The notes under the pieces were generated by a model. It ran no database searches. It was not told the DNA's origin and worked only from the letters and a program-made list of their open reading frames with translations. The translations under genes were made by a program, and so were the position numbers. From Balanoglossus misakiensis (taxonomy: Eukaryota; Hemichordata), in NCBI GenBank assembly GCA_040954595.2, contig CM082597.2, positions 3,162,001-3,226,000 on the forward strand: a DNA stretch of 64,000 nucleotides, in the 5' to 3' direction. This document shows, piece after piece, positions 1-17,004 of the stretch (positions within the stretch are counted from its first letter, which is position 1; each line of letters starts with the position of its first letter).

Positions 1-164
1 AACTGGTTACAATCCAGCGACACACGCTGAAGCTTATTCTTGCTTTTTATCTAGAAATCTTTACTTATCCACTTAACATATAGGACACAATAATAAAAGG
101 TTTAATCAACACAGACATCCACTAGAAAAAATTAATCAGTCTGATGTCTCGTATTAAGACTTAC

Positions 165-2144
165 CTGGGATGGTCAGCTTTTCTTTGTTTCAGAGACTTT
201 TCAATCTCTGGAATAGTTACCTCATAAAAGTTTGAAATTCTGCATTTGAACAAAAGATACAGGATTATCACATAGTGGTACAAATAAGTATACATGTGTG
301 AGTGTGTTCACAGGAATATGTGTATTTCTATGACCATTATTCATACATGGTTTTGTTTTAACAATGGTGTGTTTCATCCAACTGTGTACAAAACTTACCT
401 TGAGACTAGTGTGTGTTGATGTAGGACTCTGCAGGCCGGTGGGTAGATCTCCAGAAATGCCAGCAAGGTCAAGCCAATGTCACACAGATAGAATATCACA
501 TCACGAAAGTCTTTGGTACTCAGAGATGACACAGTTCTGCAATAAAATAGAGAGAGTCTCATTAAAGGGACATTAGCTGTAACCTTTGCCTGGATTCAGC
601 ATCCTGATATTTGTAGCATTACCGGGAATGTTAGGTAGATATACTCCATATAGTATGAACGAACATTCTGGTAAAATAACAAGAAATAATTTGGGCAACT
701 TACTGTTTTGGTGTTGATGTGATTTTCTGGGGTTCTGTACTGAAATCAGACAACCCACACTTTGTTTTGATGTCGTAAAAAACCTAGAATAAGTGATAAG
801 GTAAAAGTTGACGTTATATTCAATTTACAGAACCTTACCAGTGGAATAAAAATTGTTGAATTTAAACATTTCTAAAAAGTGGTTTCTTTTATAGTTTTAC
901 CTGGAGAAACGTTGGTATGATATCACTGAGGTCATCTTCATACTTTGGCTGCTGTGTGAAGATGTTTGTCAGCATTTTGTTCAACAGAGTGTTGTTACCA
1001 CCGTATAACACACACAAGTCAAATAGTTTTGGAATATCAAACAGAAAGTTCTCGTAAATCATATCACCAAAGGCACTGGGAGTGATGTGGTGCTCCTGAA
1101 AGATAAAACAGAGTGAAAAATTAATACTAGGTATAACAGTTGTTTTAGCATAAATTCATTTGTTAATTTGACAGCTATTTGTTCCATAGCTTTAGGCTAG
1201 CAAACTGCTAACCCTATACTAGCCTTGGACTAGCACAGATAGCGTTCTCTGAAATAAATTATTTTCACTTACCTGAGACTCTTTATGTGTGGACATCCTT
1301 AGAAACGTCATAAACACCAGTCTATGTACAGCTCTCTGTCGCTCCATTGCAGACTGTGGAAGTCTGGTCACATGATCAAACATCCTTGGGGCATAGCGTA
1401 GATAAGAATCCAAACACCAATTAAGCGAGTCATCAAATAACACCTGTACAATTCAACAAACAAAATGTCAGTATATAATGTTGAAGTTATATTATTTATT
1501 TTTTCAATAGAAATGTACCGTATACATTTTCTCTAATAACTGAAGCATCCTAAAATCGGTACACTTGAGGGTGCGGTCTCACCTGACACCAAAACTTCTG
1601 ATGTGACTGTTGAAGCAGCCAGTGCAGATCTTCCTCCATGTTCGTCAGGATGTCAACCCACTCCTCCAGTGAGGCTGTGTCGCCAGCATCGTCAGGGGGT
1701 GGTTTGTACTGCCGGAAGTTCACGTCCACTTTCCATCTGGGATTCTGTCAAGTCATGGTGCCAAATTTTCAGTTAGATATGTTCCCCATGGCAACAACAA
1801 TTTACAACAGATTTACTGCCTAAGTGATATTTGCAAGTTGACTGTATTCATGTTCTATTTATACATTATGCCATGGATACATTATACTTTATAGTATACC
1901 TGACATCATTTATTATGTAACCATATGTTAGTTGTTACACCATCCCATTTCATGCATCTCCATGACAACATCTATATCCATGACAACATCTATATACACA
2001 GGAATGTATTTCCTCCTACATGCTCAGAATACTTACTAGAGCTTCTGTTCTCTCCACTCTACCTCCTCTCATTGTTTCCATGGTGACAAACTGCTGATCC
2101 AGTGGTAAGGCTGTTGTGTTGTCCATTTTGATATAAGATGCCAT
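165..2144 (-). CDS. ASCC2: ASCC2, activating signal cointegrator 1 complex subunit 2 (5' part only)
   Basis: ASCC2 is the ubiquitin-binding subunit of the ASCC complex, which acts in alkylation repair and in splitting collided ribosomes. Seven exons are visible on the minus strand: 2037-2144, 1583-1744, 1273-1443, 901-1095, 704-783, 399-536 and 165-239. All have GT-AG borders and consistent phase, and give about 309 residues. Diagnostic stretches are PLDQQ near the start, QKFWCQVLFDDSLNWCLDSY, FLRMSTHKESQ, FGDMIYENFLFDIPKLFDLC and NIFTQQPKYEDDL, all matching the conserved N-terminal half that in human ASCC2 contacts ASCC3. The CUE domain and C-terminus lie beyond the left edge. The start at 2144 gives MASYIKMD; a second Met at codon 7 is possible. 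The gene is divergent from BUD13, with 384 bases between start codons. Confidence 0.93.
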
Positions 2145-2528
2145 TATTGCTAGTTAGGTTAGAGGTCCTGGTTATTTGGTACTTGTAATCTATCAGTGGG
2201 GTAAAATATTAGTGATAACAGATGCCAAAATTTACCAGACACAATGATCAACAGTGTCCATGAATGATGAAATGAACACAAGGGGCAGATCGAACTTGAT
2301 AAACTATAAAATTGAACCAATAGCAAAACGCAAACCTTACCTCACTCGAGTTTCTTTCTCGCTAACAATATATACACGTTTTCTATCAGTATTTACTGTC
2401 CCAAGAAGCAGAAACTGTCCCGATCGCTAGTTTGCACAACGAAAGGCAACACTCCAGCTGATAAAGGTCGAAGGTCAACACAGGTTGACCCCAGCAGGTC
2501 ACCGCAATGTACATTGGGTAAATCCAAA
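2145..2528. promoter_or_regulatory. Shared ASCC2/BUD13 intergenic promoter region
   Basis: 384 bases separate the divergent start codons of ASCC2 and BUD13, so both 5' UTRs and core promoters must fit here unless there are distant 5' UTR exons. I see no clear TATA box. The compact head-to-head arrangement suggests a bidirectional housekeeping promoter; this is inferred from spacing alone. Confidence 0.5.
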
Positions 2529-4964
2529 ATGGCTGCGCTCAGTAAGCAAGAATATCTAAAGCGTTACCTGTCCAACAACGAGGACGAAACGACAAAGAAA
2601 AAGAAGAGGAAAAAGCCTAAAACCGGAACGAAAAGCTCAAGGTCAGTCTTGGGAACGCTTGAGAGGCAGACAATCGTATTGTACAGATCAAAACCCGCCT
2701 CATACGCACTTGTGTACATACATGTACATCGTACTCGTGTCGTAGCTGTTCTGCTTACACTGTACAGGTCTGTGTGTTCTCGCCGTTACACAGCCTATGT
2801 AACGCCGGGAACACACAGACCTGTACGCAGGGCTACACAAGCCCCAGTAACAGCACAGCCACTTATCACATCTCTCATGATCATCTAACAGTGTTAGGAT
2901 CGTGGACGATGACATCGCCATCGAGTCGTTCGCCCCCAAGGTGGAGGACATCGAGGAGGCACCATTCCAGGACGAAGCACCTCAGGTTGTCGGCATGGTG
3001 GATGAAAGACCGGATGAAGTCATCCAGATGGAGAAGTACCAAGCGGAAGGAAAGTGGAAAAAGATGAAAGAAACAGGAGGCAAGTTATTTTTTGAGCACT
3101 CACATTTATTACAACCTTACAGTAATAACAAGTGGTCGTACATCTCTTTGTACACTATCTACAGATTACATGAGTAAAGTTGCATTTGTTTCATTTGACA
3201 GAAGTGTCAACTGCCAGCAGACGACACGATTCTGATGTTGACCAATCCCCAGTGAGACCGAGCCGCAGACAACGGCATGATTCGGATGATGATATGTCAC
3301 CCCCAAGGCGATCCAGACATGATTCAGATTCAGATTCGGACCTCTCACCACCAAGGACAGACCCGGGATCTGAAAAGAAAAGATCCCGTCATGACTCGTC
3401 TGATTCTGACTTGTCACCTCCCAGAGTGAAACCCAGCCAATCCCGGTCTCCCGTCGGGAGGCGCAGGCATGACTCGGATTCAGATTCAGATATGTCGCCA
3501 CCCAGGACTAGAAAGCCCGAGTCGAAAAGCGGGGCGCGCTCCGGAAGGAGACAGTACGACTCAGATCCGTCCCCACCGAGACGGACGAAACAGAAATCAA
3601 GAGACGGCGATTCTGATCAGTCGCCACCCAGGAAAAAGGCAGCAAAACCAACAAAAGGAAGGCACGATTCAGACTCGGACCAAAGTCCTCCCCGCAAGCA
3701 GTCGCGGGAGAAGGGTTCAAAGAAGCCGGCAAGGACAATGTCTGGTTCCACGGCAGGACTCTCGGATGCGGCAACTCTGAGACGGGAGAACGAGGAGAGG
3801 AGGCGGCGAGACAAGGAAATGTTCAAGAATTTGTCGCATGATGTCTCTGGACGAGATGCAGGTAGGCTACGCTTGTATTGTGTAAAGGTAACTTGCCTAT
3901 TGATTTTGACTTGTGTACACATAAAAAGTACATGTAGTTGTAAACTAATTTTGTCACACTGGGAATTGCTAGAGAACCCACATCGGTACTATTGCCATTG
4001 TCACAAAATCTTGTGCATAGCTGAGTGAAATTATACTAAACTTATCACTCATGCAAACAAATTTGATTAGCATGTTTAACATTGAGTTATAGATTCCACA
4101 AAATGTTCTGAACAGGAGATTCACTTGTTATGATTTTACAGAGACTGTGTATCGTGACAAGGGAGGAAAGAGGAGGGACTTGAAGTTGGAGAAAATAAAA
4201 CAACGGGAAGAGGAAGCCAAGAAGGCAGAGGAGACGGAAAAGTACATGGAATGGGGTCGAGGGTAAGGAATATCCCATAGCACTTGCTGTTGTGAATCTT
4301 GTTTGTGTGTGTGCTACTGGCCTTAGAGTTTGTAGATCAGGTCTGGGCTAAACCAGGGCCAACTGGGCTTTGTCAATGTAATTATACATTCTGTCCTTTT
4401 TGCTCTCTGTTTATCACAGGGTAACACAGACCAAGACTGCTAAAGACAAGCTAGAAGATCACATGTACGAGATGTCCAAGCCACTGGCCCGTTACAAAGA
4501 CGACAAAGACCTGGATGAAATGCTGAAAGAGAAAGACAGAGAAGGAGATCCTATGTTGGCCTTCTTGAAGAAAAAACAAAGCAAGATGGCCGAGAAATCG
4601 GGTATTCCAGGTAATAAGGTGTATTATGTAGAAATGTTTTCAGCCGGACAAGAAAAAACAGCCAGATGCAGCCCATAGTATTTTCATATGTATAGTGTGT
4701 GTTTCTAGTAGGACAGGTTTTCCAAATTAGACAGGGTTTGGTTTAGACCTGTTTACTGTGCTAACAAGGTTTTACTTTTCTTCTGTAGTGAAACCAAAGT
4801 ACAAGGGACCAGAACCTCCGCCGAACAGGTTCAACATCTGGCCCGGCTACAGGTGGGACGGCGTGAATCGCTCCAATGGATACGAGAAGAAGTGGTTTCA
4901 GAAGCGCAGTGACAATAAAGCCATGACGGAAATTGCCTACAAGTGGAGCGTTGAGGACATGTAG
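2529..4964 (+). CDS. BUD13: BUD13 homologue, RES complex splicing factor
   Basis: BUD13 joins the RES complex (with the SNIP1/Pml1 and RBMX2/Snu17 homologues) in the activated spliceosome and aids splicing and nuclear retention of pre-mRNA. Exons are 2529-2641, 2898-3079, 3202-3861, 4142-4262, 4420-4610 and 4789-4964, giving 480 residues. The N-terminus [14 protein letters not shown] is typical. Exon 3 encodes repeated RHDSDxDxSPPR units (roughly residues 104-250), the SR-like region of metazoan BUD13. The C-terminus has [20 protein letters not shown], the segment that contacts the RRM partner, and ends WSVEDM. The ATG at 2529 is preceded by AAA and fits family starts. Intron 2 appears to use a GC donor (GGAG/GCAAGT at 3080). 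Intron 1 holds a long palindrome. Confidence 0.95.
2761..2827. repeat. Near-perfect palindrome in BUD13 intron 1
   Basis: Arms 2761-2790 and 2798-2827 are reverse complements at 27 of 30 positions, separated by a 7-base loop. Each arm carries AGGTCTGTGTGTTC. Weaker complementarity continues outside (about 2738-2760 against 2828-2860), so this may be the core of a small foldback element. RNA made here would form a long hairpin. Confidence 0.8.
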
Positions 4965-5364
4965 ATAATTGGTGCTGTTTTAAAATGAGTGACCACAGAC
5001 CAAACCTGGCCTGGTTTACAAAGCCTCCAGATATGTGTGCATTTACACCAGACCAAGAGATTGTGTCACATAAATCTTCTGAACTTTTTTTGTATTTAAT
5101 AGCATGTAAGCAACCTATATGAATACAAAGACCACAGCAGGAAGGATATGACAGGAACCAAGCGTATAATCTGATTTTGGTCAAACTGTGTCGACAGCTG
5201 GTTCTGCATAGGTGCATCTGATATACACTTTTTATTTAACATTTGAAAACTTGACAGTACGTACAGAACTCGAAACAGTTTCCTAGTTGAACCTTGGAAA
5301 ACAACAGGAATTTCATAGTGGACTGAAGCACACTGCCAATATGTACAGTGGCGTGATTTTATGT

Positions 5365-5370
5365 AATAAA
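5365..5370 (+). other. BUD13 polyadenylation signal
   Basis: AATAAA lies 400 bases after the BUD13 stop codon in an AT-rich 3' UTR with no competing gene. It is the first canonical signal I see downstream. Confidence 0.5.
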
Positions 5371-5720
5371 TATTTTTGTAGATTATCTGTGATGTAAGAT
5401 GTCCGTTTCCTTGTCCCAAGTAACATTTATTTCAGTGTCAAGAAAATTAAAAAAATATCTGATACAAAATACTAGTTAAGCATCTTTTTTTTAACCTGAA
5501 CTCCAACTTGACCACTTGAAAGACTCCTTGAGAATGGAATTTACAAAACTATTATACCTGATAATTTTATTTTGTGGTAATTAACAGCACAGACGTGTAT
5601 ATTTCACGGGGAAACAAGCAGGGAATTGGGGATATCACCGTCGGCCTCCCCTCTTACGTAGAATGGATTCACCCACAGGCTGTTGTCAGTTTCAGGTCAA
5701 AGGTTGTGCTAAAGTACAAC

Positions 5721-10608
<4,888 letters not shown>

Positions 10609-12196
10609 TTTAATCTAATCTAACATGTTCCTTGTCTGAGTGCAGTAACTGACAAACTGATTGTCTTTTGGTTAGGTTAGATTACCGCTATGGAAGTCTA
10701 CCAGGTGCACTTTTTATGATGTCAACGATAGCTTTATTACTGCTAGCGGCCAATCAAACGTGACGTAGGATTTTAATTGAAGAATCGTGAACTGTAGGAT
10801 TATTTAACCATGACACTGGTTGGCTGAAATTCAAGAGGTATACCAATGCAAGCAACTCAATGTCTGTCAAAACCAAAGATCACTGATGGAAAGCAAACAA
10901 CACTAATTCAGTTGAATATTTTCAACTGTCGACCATTTTCTCTGAGTGATATTTTTGTAAGGTCTGAAATTTACAATTCTTGCTAATTTTGTAGTGATGT
11001 ATTCTTCCAGTCTGGTTCCTTGGCTGTGTAAATCGCCACCTTCCCCAGTTTCTGGGCAAAATGGCCGCCATATGGCATAACTACCAAGAATCCAAGATGG
11101 CTGCCACCATGAAACAGAATAGCAAGATGTTTCAGTCTTTGCTGGTGCTAAGGTATATGGTGAAATTGTGTCTGTCCAGTGCCAAATCGTAGGTGGAGCT
11201 TAATTGAAGGATATTGTATTATACTAGGCTTTTTGGAAGATGGGATTAAAAACTTTTCCTGAGGAAAATAATTGTCAAATCAACTGTCTTGTCAAGAAGC
11301 GAATGTGCAATGGAAGAAGGGATTGTTAGGTAATTTCAATAAATAGGATAGTGTGTTATCTAACCCCAGATGCCACTTTATTGGCAAGTCTACCTTCTAA
11401 GTATTTTAGATCCCATGCTTGAATTGTTAATTTGTGTGTATGTACTTTAAGTCTGTATAGAATAATGAAACAAATTGCCATGTGTGTGAATTCGCAATAA
11501 ATTTAATAATTTCCTGCATTCTGTGTCTCTTGTTTTTATCTTTGCAGCTAAAAACGTACACATATTTTATCGCCAACATAAAAAGGTTTTGACACCAATA
11601 TCTGGACACTACCTGAAATCACAGTGTAATACAAACTAAATGACAAATTACCTACATACTACCAGGCGTTTAAAAGCGGTGAAAATAAATACATGTAGCT
11701 GAGCATGTTTAAAGCAATTCATGTGTTTCTAGTATTATCTGTATCTCACCAACAAATGTTTTTATTTTTTTTTCAAAATAACCTTAAAAATGACATCATA
11801 AGCATTTGAAGGAACATCCAATAGCAAGTCAAGCAGATTACCATTACCGGTATTTGATTTCTGAGAACTTGATTTCTTTCAAAAAATTATCTCAAGTTTA
11901 TCTGAGAATCCTTCCACTTATAATCATTTACTGTGATGAATATTAACTTCAGTCAAAGTCTTTCACAAGTGTTGGATACACTGATAATTCCAAAAGCCTT
12001 CATCATCACTGTATTTCAAGTGAGATAGTCAAACTTTTTCACTTGTCAACCAATAAGCTTGAAGATATCTGAAAAAGCTACCTTAGCTTTCTGTAAAATA
12101 GGTTCCACTATCACTGCTTGAAGCATACAGTATGTCATTGAATTTGTAAATGACAGAGAGGAAATACACAAATTTCCAACTGAAAACCGAGTCTTT
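10609..12196. other. Tail-to-tail gap between GK and SC5D
   Basis: This stretch holds the 3' UTRs of two convergent genes. Plus-strand AATAAA signals for GK lie near 11338 and 11496. A TTTATT at 11759 is a possible minus-strand signal for SC5D. I see no further coding region; the short open frames lack family similarity. Around 11055-11115 the motif AAAATGGCCGCC and a close variant appear twice. Confidence 0.6.
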
Positions 12197-13785
12197 TTAA
12201 TCAATTTTGCCATTTCTGGATAGTTTTTCTTTCTTCTCTAATGCCAGCACTTCTTTCATGGGTCCTTTTCCTTCGAACGATGACGGATATCGGAATGAGC
12301 CACCGATACGGTCCCACAGCGTGAAGAACTGACCGTAGTTGTAATTGAAGAAGATGTGATGGTCGGTGTGGTGGGCTGATCCGTTGACGATCGGCTCCAA
12401 GACGCCGGGGACACGGAAATCTCCGTCGTGGATGCTCACAGTCCAGATGTTGACAAAGACGAAGAGCGTCAAGTAGACGTACTTGTGAAGCGGGAAGAGG
12501 AAGGGGTAGATGTGGTAGGGGACGCTCTGCAGGAAGCCGTCGGCCGGGTGGAACGCGTGGCTGGCAAACGGCGTGGGGATCTTCCACTTGTGGTGGGGCT
12601 TGTGGATGTACTTGTAGATGAGAGGGTGGTGCAGCCAGCGATGAATCCAGTAAATTAGCATATCCGTGAAGAACAGGAAGGAGAGGACATCCACAACGAT
12701 GCTGAAGTAACCTGCAAGTGAAAGAAAAACTGGTATTAAACATGTACATTTAAAGTCACAAAGCGTAGAATCAGTGTATACTAAAACATTCTGGAGACTT
12801 TATAGACAGTGTAGAACTATTCCCATTACATATCTCTTTGGGGACTCTGTGTGGTTGTTACTAATGACTTCCTGTACACAATGTTTTTGTAATAATATCA
12901 TAGTATCATAGTAATGATGGACATTTTAATTCCCTTAGTAATCAGTCTTTAGGAGATGCAGACGTCATTTCCCGTTGTAAACAAACTTGCTGGTTATTTC
13001 AGAGTATTAATTGGTTCTACAGGGAAATTAAGTCGAATACAACATTTATCAAGGATTGTTTGTACAGTATTTGAGCAACATCACAAACTTACCTAGCTGC
13101 GTCTTGGAAATATCACAGTGAAGGTAGCTGTAACCATTGACCTCAAGCACAAACAGCAAACATGTTGGCAGGCTCATCAGAGGTACTGATTTACAAGTAT
13201 AGATAATCTCTTTGCGGACTTGATTCTACATACAAAGACAAAAGAGAATTAATTAAAATAATTTATCTGAATTAACTTAGTTTTTTTAGTTCAAATTGCC
13301 ATTACAGTATGCAATCCCCAGTATTTTGCTTGTCAAAACTAAAGTGTAGATTTAACTAAAGTATAGACTTAAGTTTTCAATACTGAAGTATATACTTCAT
13401 TTTTTAACACAGTAATAACAGTTTTTATGCATATACACAGGCTGCGTCAGTAGTATAACAATAGGGTCAACCTACAGGTAGTCTAATATCTAGATGTGTG
13501 TCTAGATATTAGACCACACATCCAGATACTTGACTAACCTACAAGGTGCTGTATCAATACTGTACATTCTCTCACCTCTAATATCTGTGGATGTTTTAAC
13601 AACCGGTGATCAAAGATGAAAAAGTAACTCAAAGATGCTGTGGACAGGTACAAAAAGTAGCCACCAAGGTTCACAATGACCAGCAGACTCAGGAACTGTC
13701 TCAACCAATCATCTTCAGGCCAGGATTCTGGGTAGACGTATGGTGTGAAGACGTGCTGATCAGCCAGCCCTAGTACTACATCCAT
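12197..13785 (-). CDS. SC5D: SC5D, lathosterol oxidase (sterol C5-desaturase)
   Basis: This di-iron membrane enzyme of the ER introduces the C5(6) double bond into lathosterol in late cholesterol synthesis. Three exons, 13576-13785, 13093-13225 and 12197-12711, give 285 residues, close to the roughly 300 of vertebrates. The three histidine boxes of the fatty-acid-hydroxylase superfamily are present and intact: [14 protein letters not shown] and HTDHH, followed by the conserved [20 protein letters not shown]. The N-terminus has the family stretch [18 protein letters not shown]. Hydrophobic stretches fit four membrane segments. The start at 13785 ([10 protein letters not shown]) aligns with vertebrate starts. 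Presence of this gene argues for sterol synthesis or modification in the animal. Confidence 0.96.
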
Positions 13786-15323
13786 CTTGAAAGTCTCCTG
13801 ATGAAGAAACAAACCATCAATTAAGCAAATGCCATCACAGTTACACCCTGGTGTAATTTAGTCAAACCGAAATCTCTCCCTTGTTCAGATTATATCGACA
13901 TGACCATCTCTGCATGTCACATGTACGAAGTCCAACCCAGCCCTGAATGATGACGGCATGGGTCTGCTAATGTTCAATTTTTTGGTCAGGCTATCCAACT
14001 CAGAGAGTAACCCACACTAGCATATACATAAAAACACAAACGCAACACACTATAGGGATATGTATAGTCACCAAACCATGTGTACAAAAAAAAAAAAAAT
14101 ACACAAAAGCCACAAGTTAGAACTCAATCTTTTCACAATGTTAGGCTGACGGGATGGTATTACCTATGTAATTCCCAATCACCGTTATGTATGATGACAA
14201 TCTCTCCACTATTTTAATTAATAATAGTTACTTTGCTATATATTAAAATTCAACAGTGTCAGTCGACACCAATCACCAATTAACCACCTTTGACTTAGAA
14301 ACTGTATCACCCAAACAAACCATGACGTAGTATACAGTCAGTTATGTATCGTACACTTACCGAACGTTTGCAGAAAACTTTCTGATTTCGTCAACAGCAA
14401 TAATATATGTACACCTCTACTATCGTCTGATGTGACCGGCCAGTGTACACGGGAATTTTGTCGGCGAGCGGTTGATCATCAACTAGTCTGTCACCTACCC
14501 GGACAGACAGTGGTGAAATTTACATATAGCAGACACTGCTTATGTCATTTTCATCCCTAGGGAAGACCGGCTTGCACTCTGATTGGCCAGAATGATGTGG
14601 CACGATCCATGTGTGGAGCTCGTGAATAATTAGGGCTGCAACAAGAAAGGGACGCGCACGCGCGCGTGATTCAAGGATGACCTGACTGCAACGTCAAGTT
14701 CAAAGTGAAATTGGGACACGCTATTGTTACATTATGTAATTAATAGTTTGTTAGTGTAAATGCTCCTTTGCGAGAGCGAATGATTTCGATTTGATTGGGC
14801 ACTCGCGCTATGACAAGACCCCTTGTCAGTTTCACTGTACATTGTTGTACCAGAAATCTACCAAGGGCTGGCTCAGTTCTTTGCTTCGATGCTACAGCTT
14901 TATTTCAATCAAACATGGAAAATATTGTTGCCGATACCGTCAAAATAATACGCGGAAAATATAAAGTACCATATAGAAAAAATAAATGAAATGTACACGT
15001 TGCCTTGTGGTAGTGTTGACCACCTTTCCCAAGGGTAACTTCCCTATAAAGTAATGGTATCAACTGTATAGGTCATCGATCGTCCTCTGGCCATCTTCGG
15101 CAATAATCGGAAAATTTGCACTTTACCACATATTCTTCTCAGAAACGTCGCCTATCTTTGGAAATGGTTATCTATATATTATAAATTAATATCATGATAT
15201 ATAAACTGGGGAAAAAGTAAAGAAACTTTAGATCAAATAAACAATAATTTTTGACCCGAAAATTAATTTATGCATTGGGTCGATGTGACTCGCGACCTCA
15301 CGTACGAACGCAAAGTTACCAAC
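13786..15323. other. Divergent gap between SC5D and ATP5MG
   Basis: This gap must contain both promoters. A CpG-rich patch (GACGCGCACGCGCGCGTG) lies near 14650, and a poly-A run near 14085. A 5' UTR exon of SC5D may lie around 14340-14480, but I cannot place its borders. No coding region is supported. Confidence 0.5.
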
Positions 15324-16220
15324 ATGTCGCGAATGGCAGCAAAATTGGGCAATTCTTTGGTCACGAAGGGACCCAAACTGGCCCAGGGTGAGTTGGGAAA
15401 ACTTATTCCTCAATATCTAACCAGGTTCACACTACAGTGAATAGTCAAGTGGCAAATTACATATGACATTCTAATCAATTTCCAGTTGAAGATGGCCGCC
15501 TCCAGCCGGCATGCCAGTTGACGAATTCGTGTTCAAAGACATGTTAATTTGTTTTAGATAACGATTTCTGTATGCTTATATCATCCTCTGGAAATGGTAC
15601 CTTAGGATAATTACGCGCAGGCTTTTAATTGAAGTGAAAAACGGGAGGCAGTAGTATTTTATCACTTGAAAATCCCTAACCCTACAACCCTACATAGTAG
15701 TACATGTATGATGGTACCAGCATAGCACTGCATAAAGGTGTGTGTATTTTACAATTCGACTATGCCTGAATTATAGGTCTAGCTGAGTGGTCCAAGCCAA
15801 GACTGTCAAGGTTCTGGTATTATGCCAGAGTGGAACTAGCACCACCAAAGCCATCAGAGTTTGGGGCTGTACAGAAAGGACTTCAAGAAGTCGTAGCATC
15901 AGCAAGGACAGGCAAATGGAAAACTCTCACTGTTAGGGTAAGTCACTGTTATGGTGGCTGATTACTCCTTTCGTCGTGGAAAGTCTCCCATTAGAACCAA
16001 ACAACCGTTTAAATTCTTATATCAACTGTTCTTGTTCCCGATATTTGCTGACAATGGTCTTGTATCTTTTCTGTTTGCTTTGCAGCAAGCCTGGCTGAAC
16101 ACCCTAGTTGCCATGGAAATCTGTTTCTGGTTTTTCGTCGGGGAACAAATAGGAAGGCGCAGTATAATTGGTTACGATGTCAAATATGCAGTAGAACCCC
16201 CCAAGCACTCTCCAATTTAG
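15324..16220 (+). CDS. ATP5MG: ATP synthase membrane subunit g
   Basis: Subunit g sits in the membrane sector of mitochondrial F1Fo ATP synthase and helps dimerise the complex and bend cristae. Three exons, 15324-15387, 15777-15937 and 16086-16220, make 119 residues, slightly longer than the roughly 103 of human. Recognisable stretches are SRFWYYARVELAPPKPSE, ARTGKWKTLTV and the C-terminal membrane helix EICFWFFVGEQIGRRSIIGY. That helix includes the GxxxG-like region used for subunit e contact. The start MSRMAAKLG is the first Met; a second Met at codon 4 is also possible. The short C-terminal extension after GYDVKY (AVEPPKHSPI) is longer than I expect. A polyA signal lies near 16502. Confidence 0.94.
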
Positions 16221-17004
16221 ACTTGATAAAACGTGTTGAATTGTATTTTTCTGGAACCATGTTGAGGGCTCTCTTCTCCCACCACACAGAACTGTAAATA
16301 TTTTCTGAGTGGGCTGTTACCATGGAAATGGTATAAAAACCAGGATGAAGTAGGACCTCAGCATGGTGTCAACATTTTGTGTGCATTTAATTTAGTTGTG
16401 TACTGTGGTTTTTTGAATGACTAAAATGGTATGTCATTTTGCAAGCCCAACCTATGGTAAAATATCAACTTTGCCTTTTCCTGGATTCCTTGTGGTGTAT
16501 TAATAAATAATTGAAATTTCAAGTTTTAATCAGCGTTGTCTTGTCTGTAAAATACTGTATCTTATAGTGGATTTAGTGGATCCGATGATAATTTCTCATT
16601 AATTATCAAGTATTGTAATTTATCTCTCCGATATCATCAAGGTTCTTAATTAAGAATTTTCAAATAAGGCTGAGGTTCTTAATGGGGAGATTTTATTACA
16701 AAAGTGAATGACATGGTTCTGGAAAACTGTTTTACAAAGAAGATGAAAATAAAATATAACACATGATTGATGACAGCTGGGCTAACAAATAAATGAGAAT
16801 CTTTTCTCGTGGGATGCTCTCTGGAGATTAAACGTGCTGAATAATTTTTTCAGCTTTTCTATCTCCAAGTATACAGCAACTGTTTAGGAATGACCAGGAC
16901 TATTTGCATTTGAAAACTGGTCTCATAAGTGACGTGTATACAATACATATATTCTGAACCCGCCCATAAAATAGAAAAACTTTTGCGTGAATAACACTGA
17001 TGTA
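16221..17004. other. Convergent 3' gap between ATP5MG and RBM42
   Basis: This holds the 3' UTRs of two convergent genes. AATAAA at about 16502 serves the plus strand, and TTTATT at about 16692 could serve RBM42 on the minus strand. Nothing coding is evident. Confidence 0.6.

Noticed and set aside
2700-2951. Frames on both strands of BUD13 intron 1 with similar RSVCSRRY segments
   Set aside because: The likeness between strands is caused by the palindrome at 2761-2827, not by coding.
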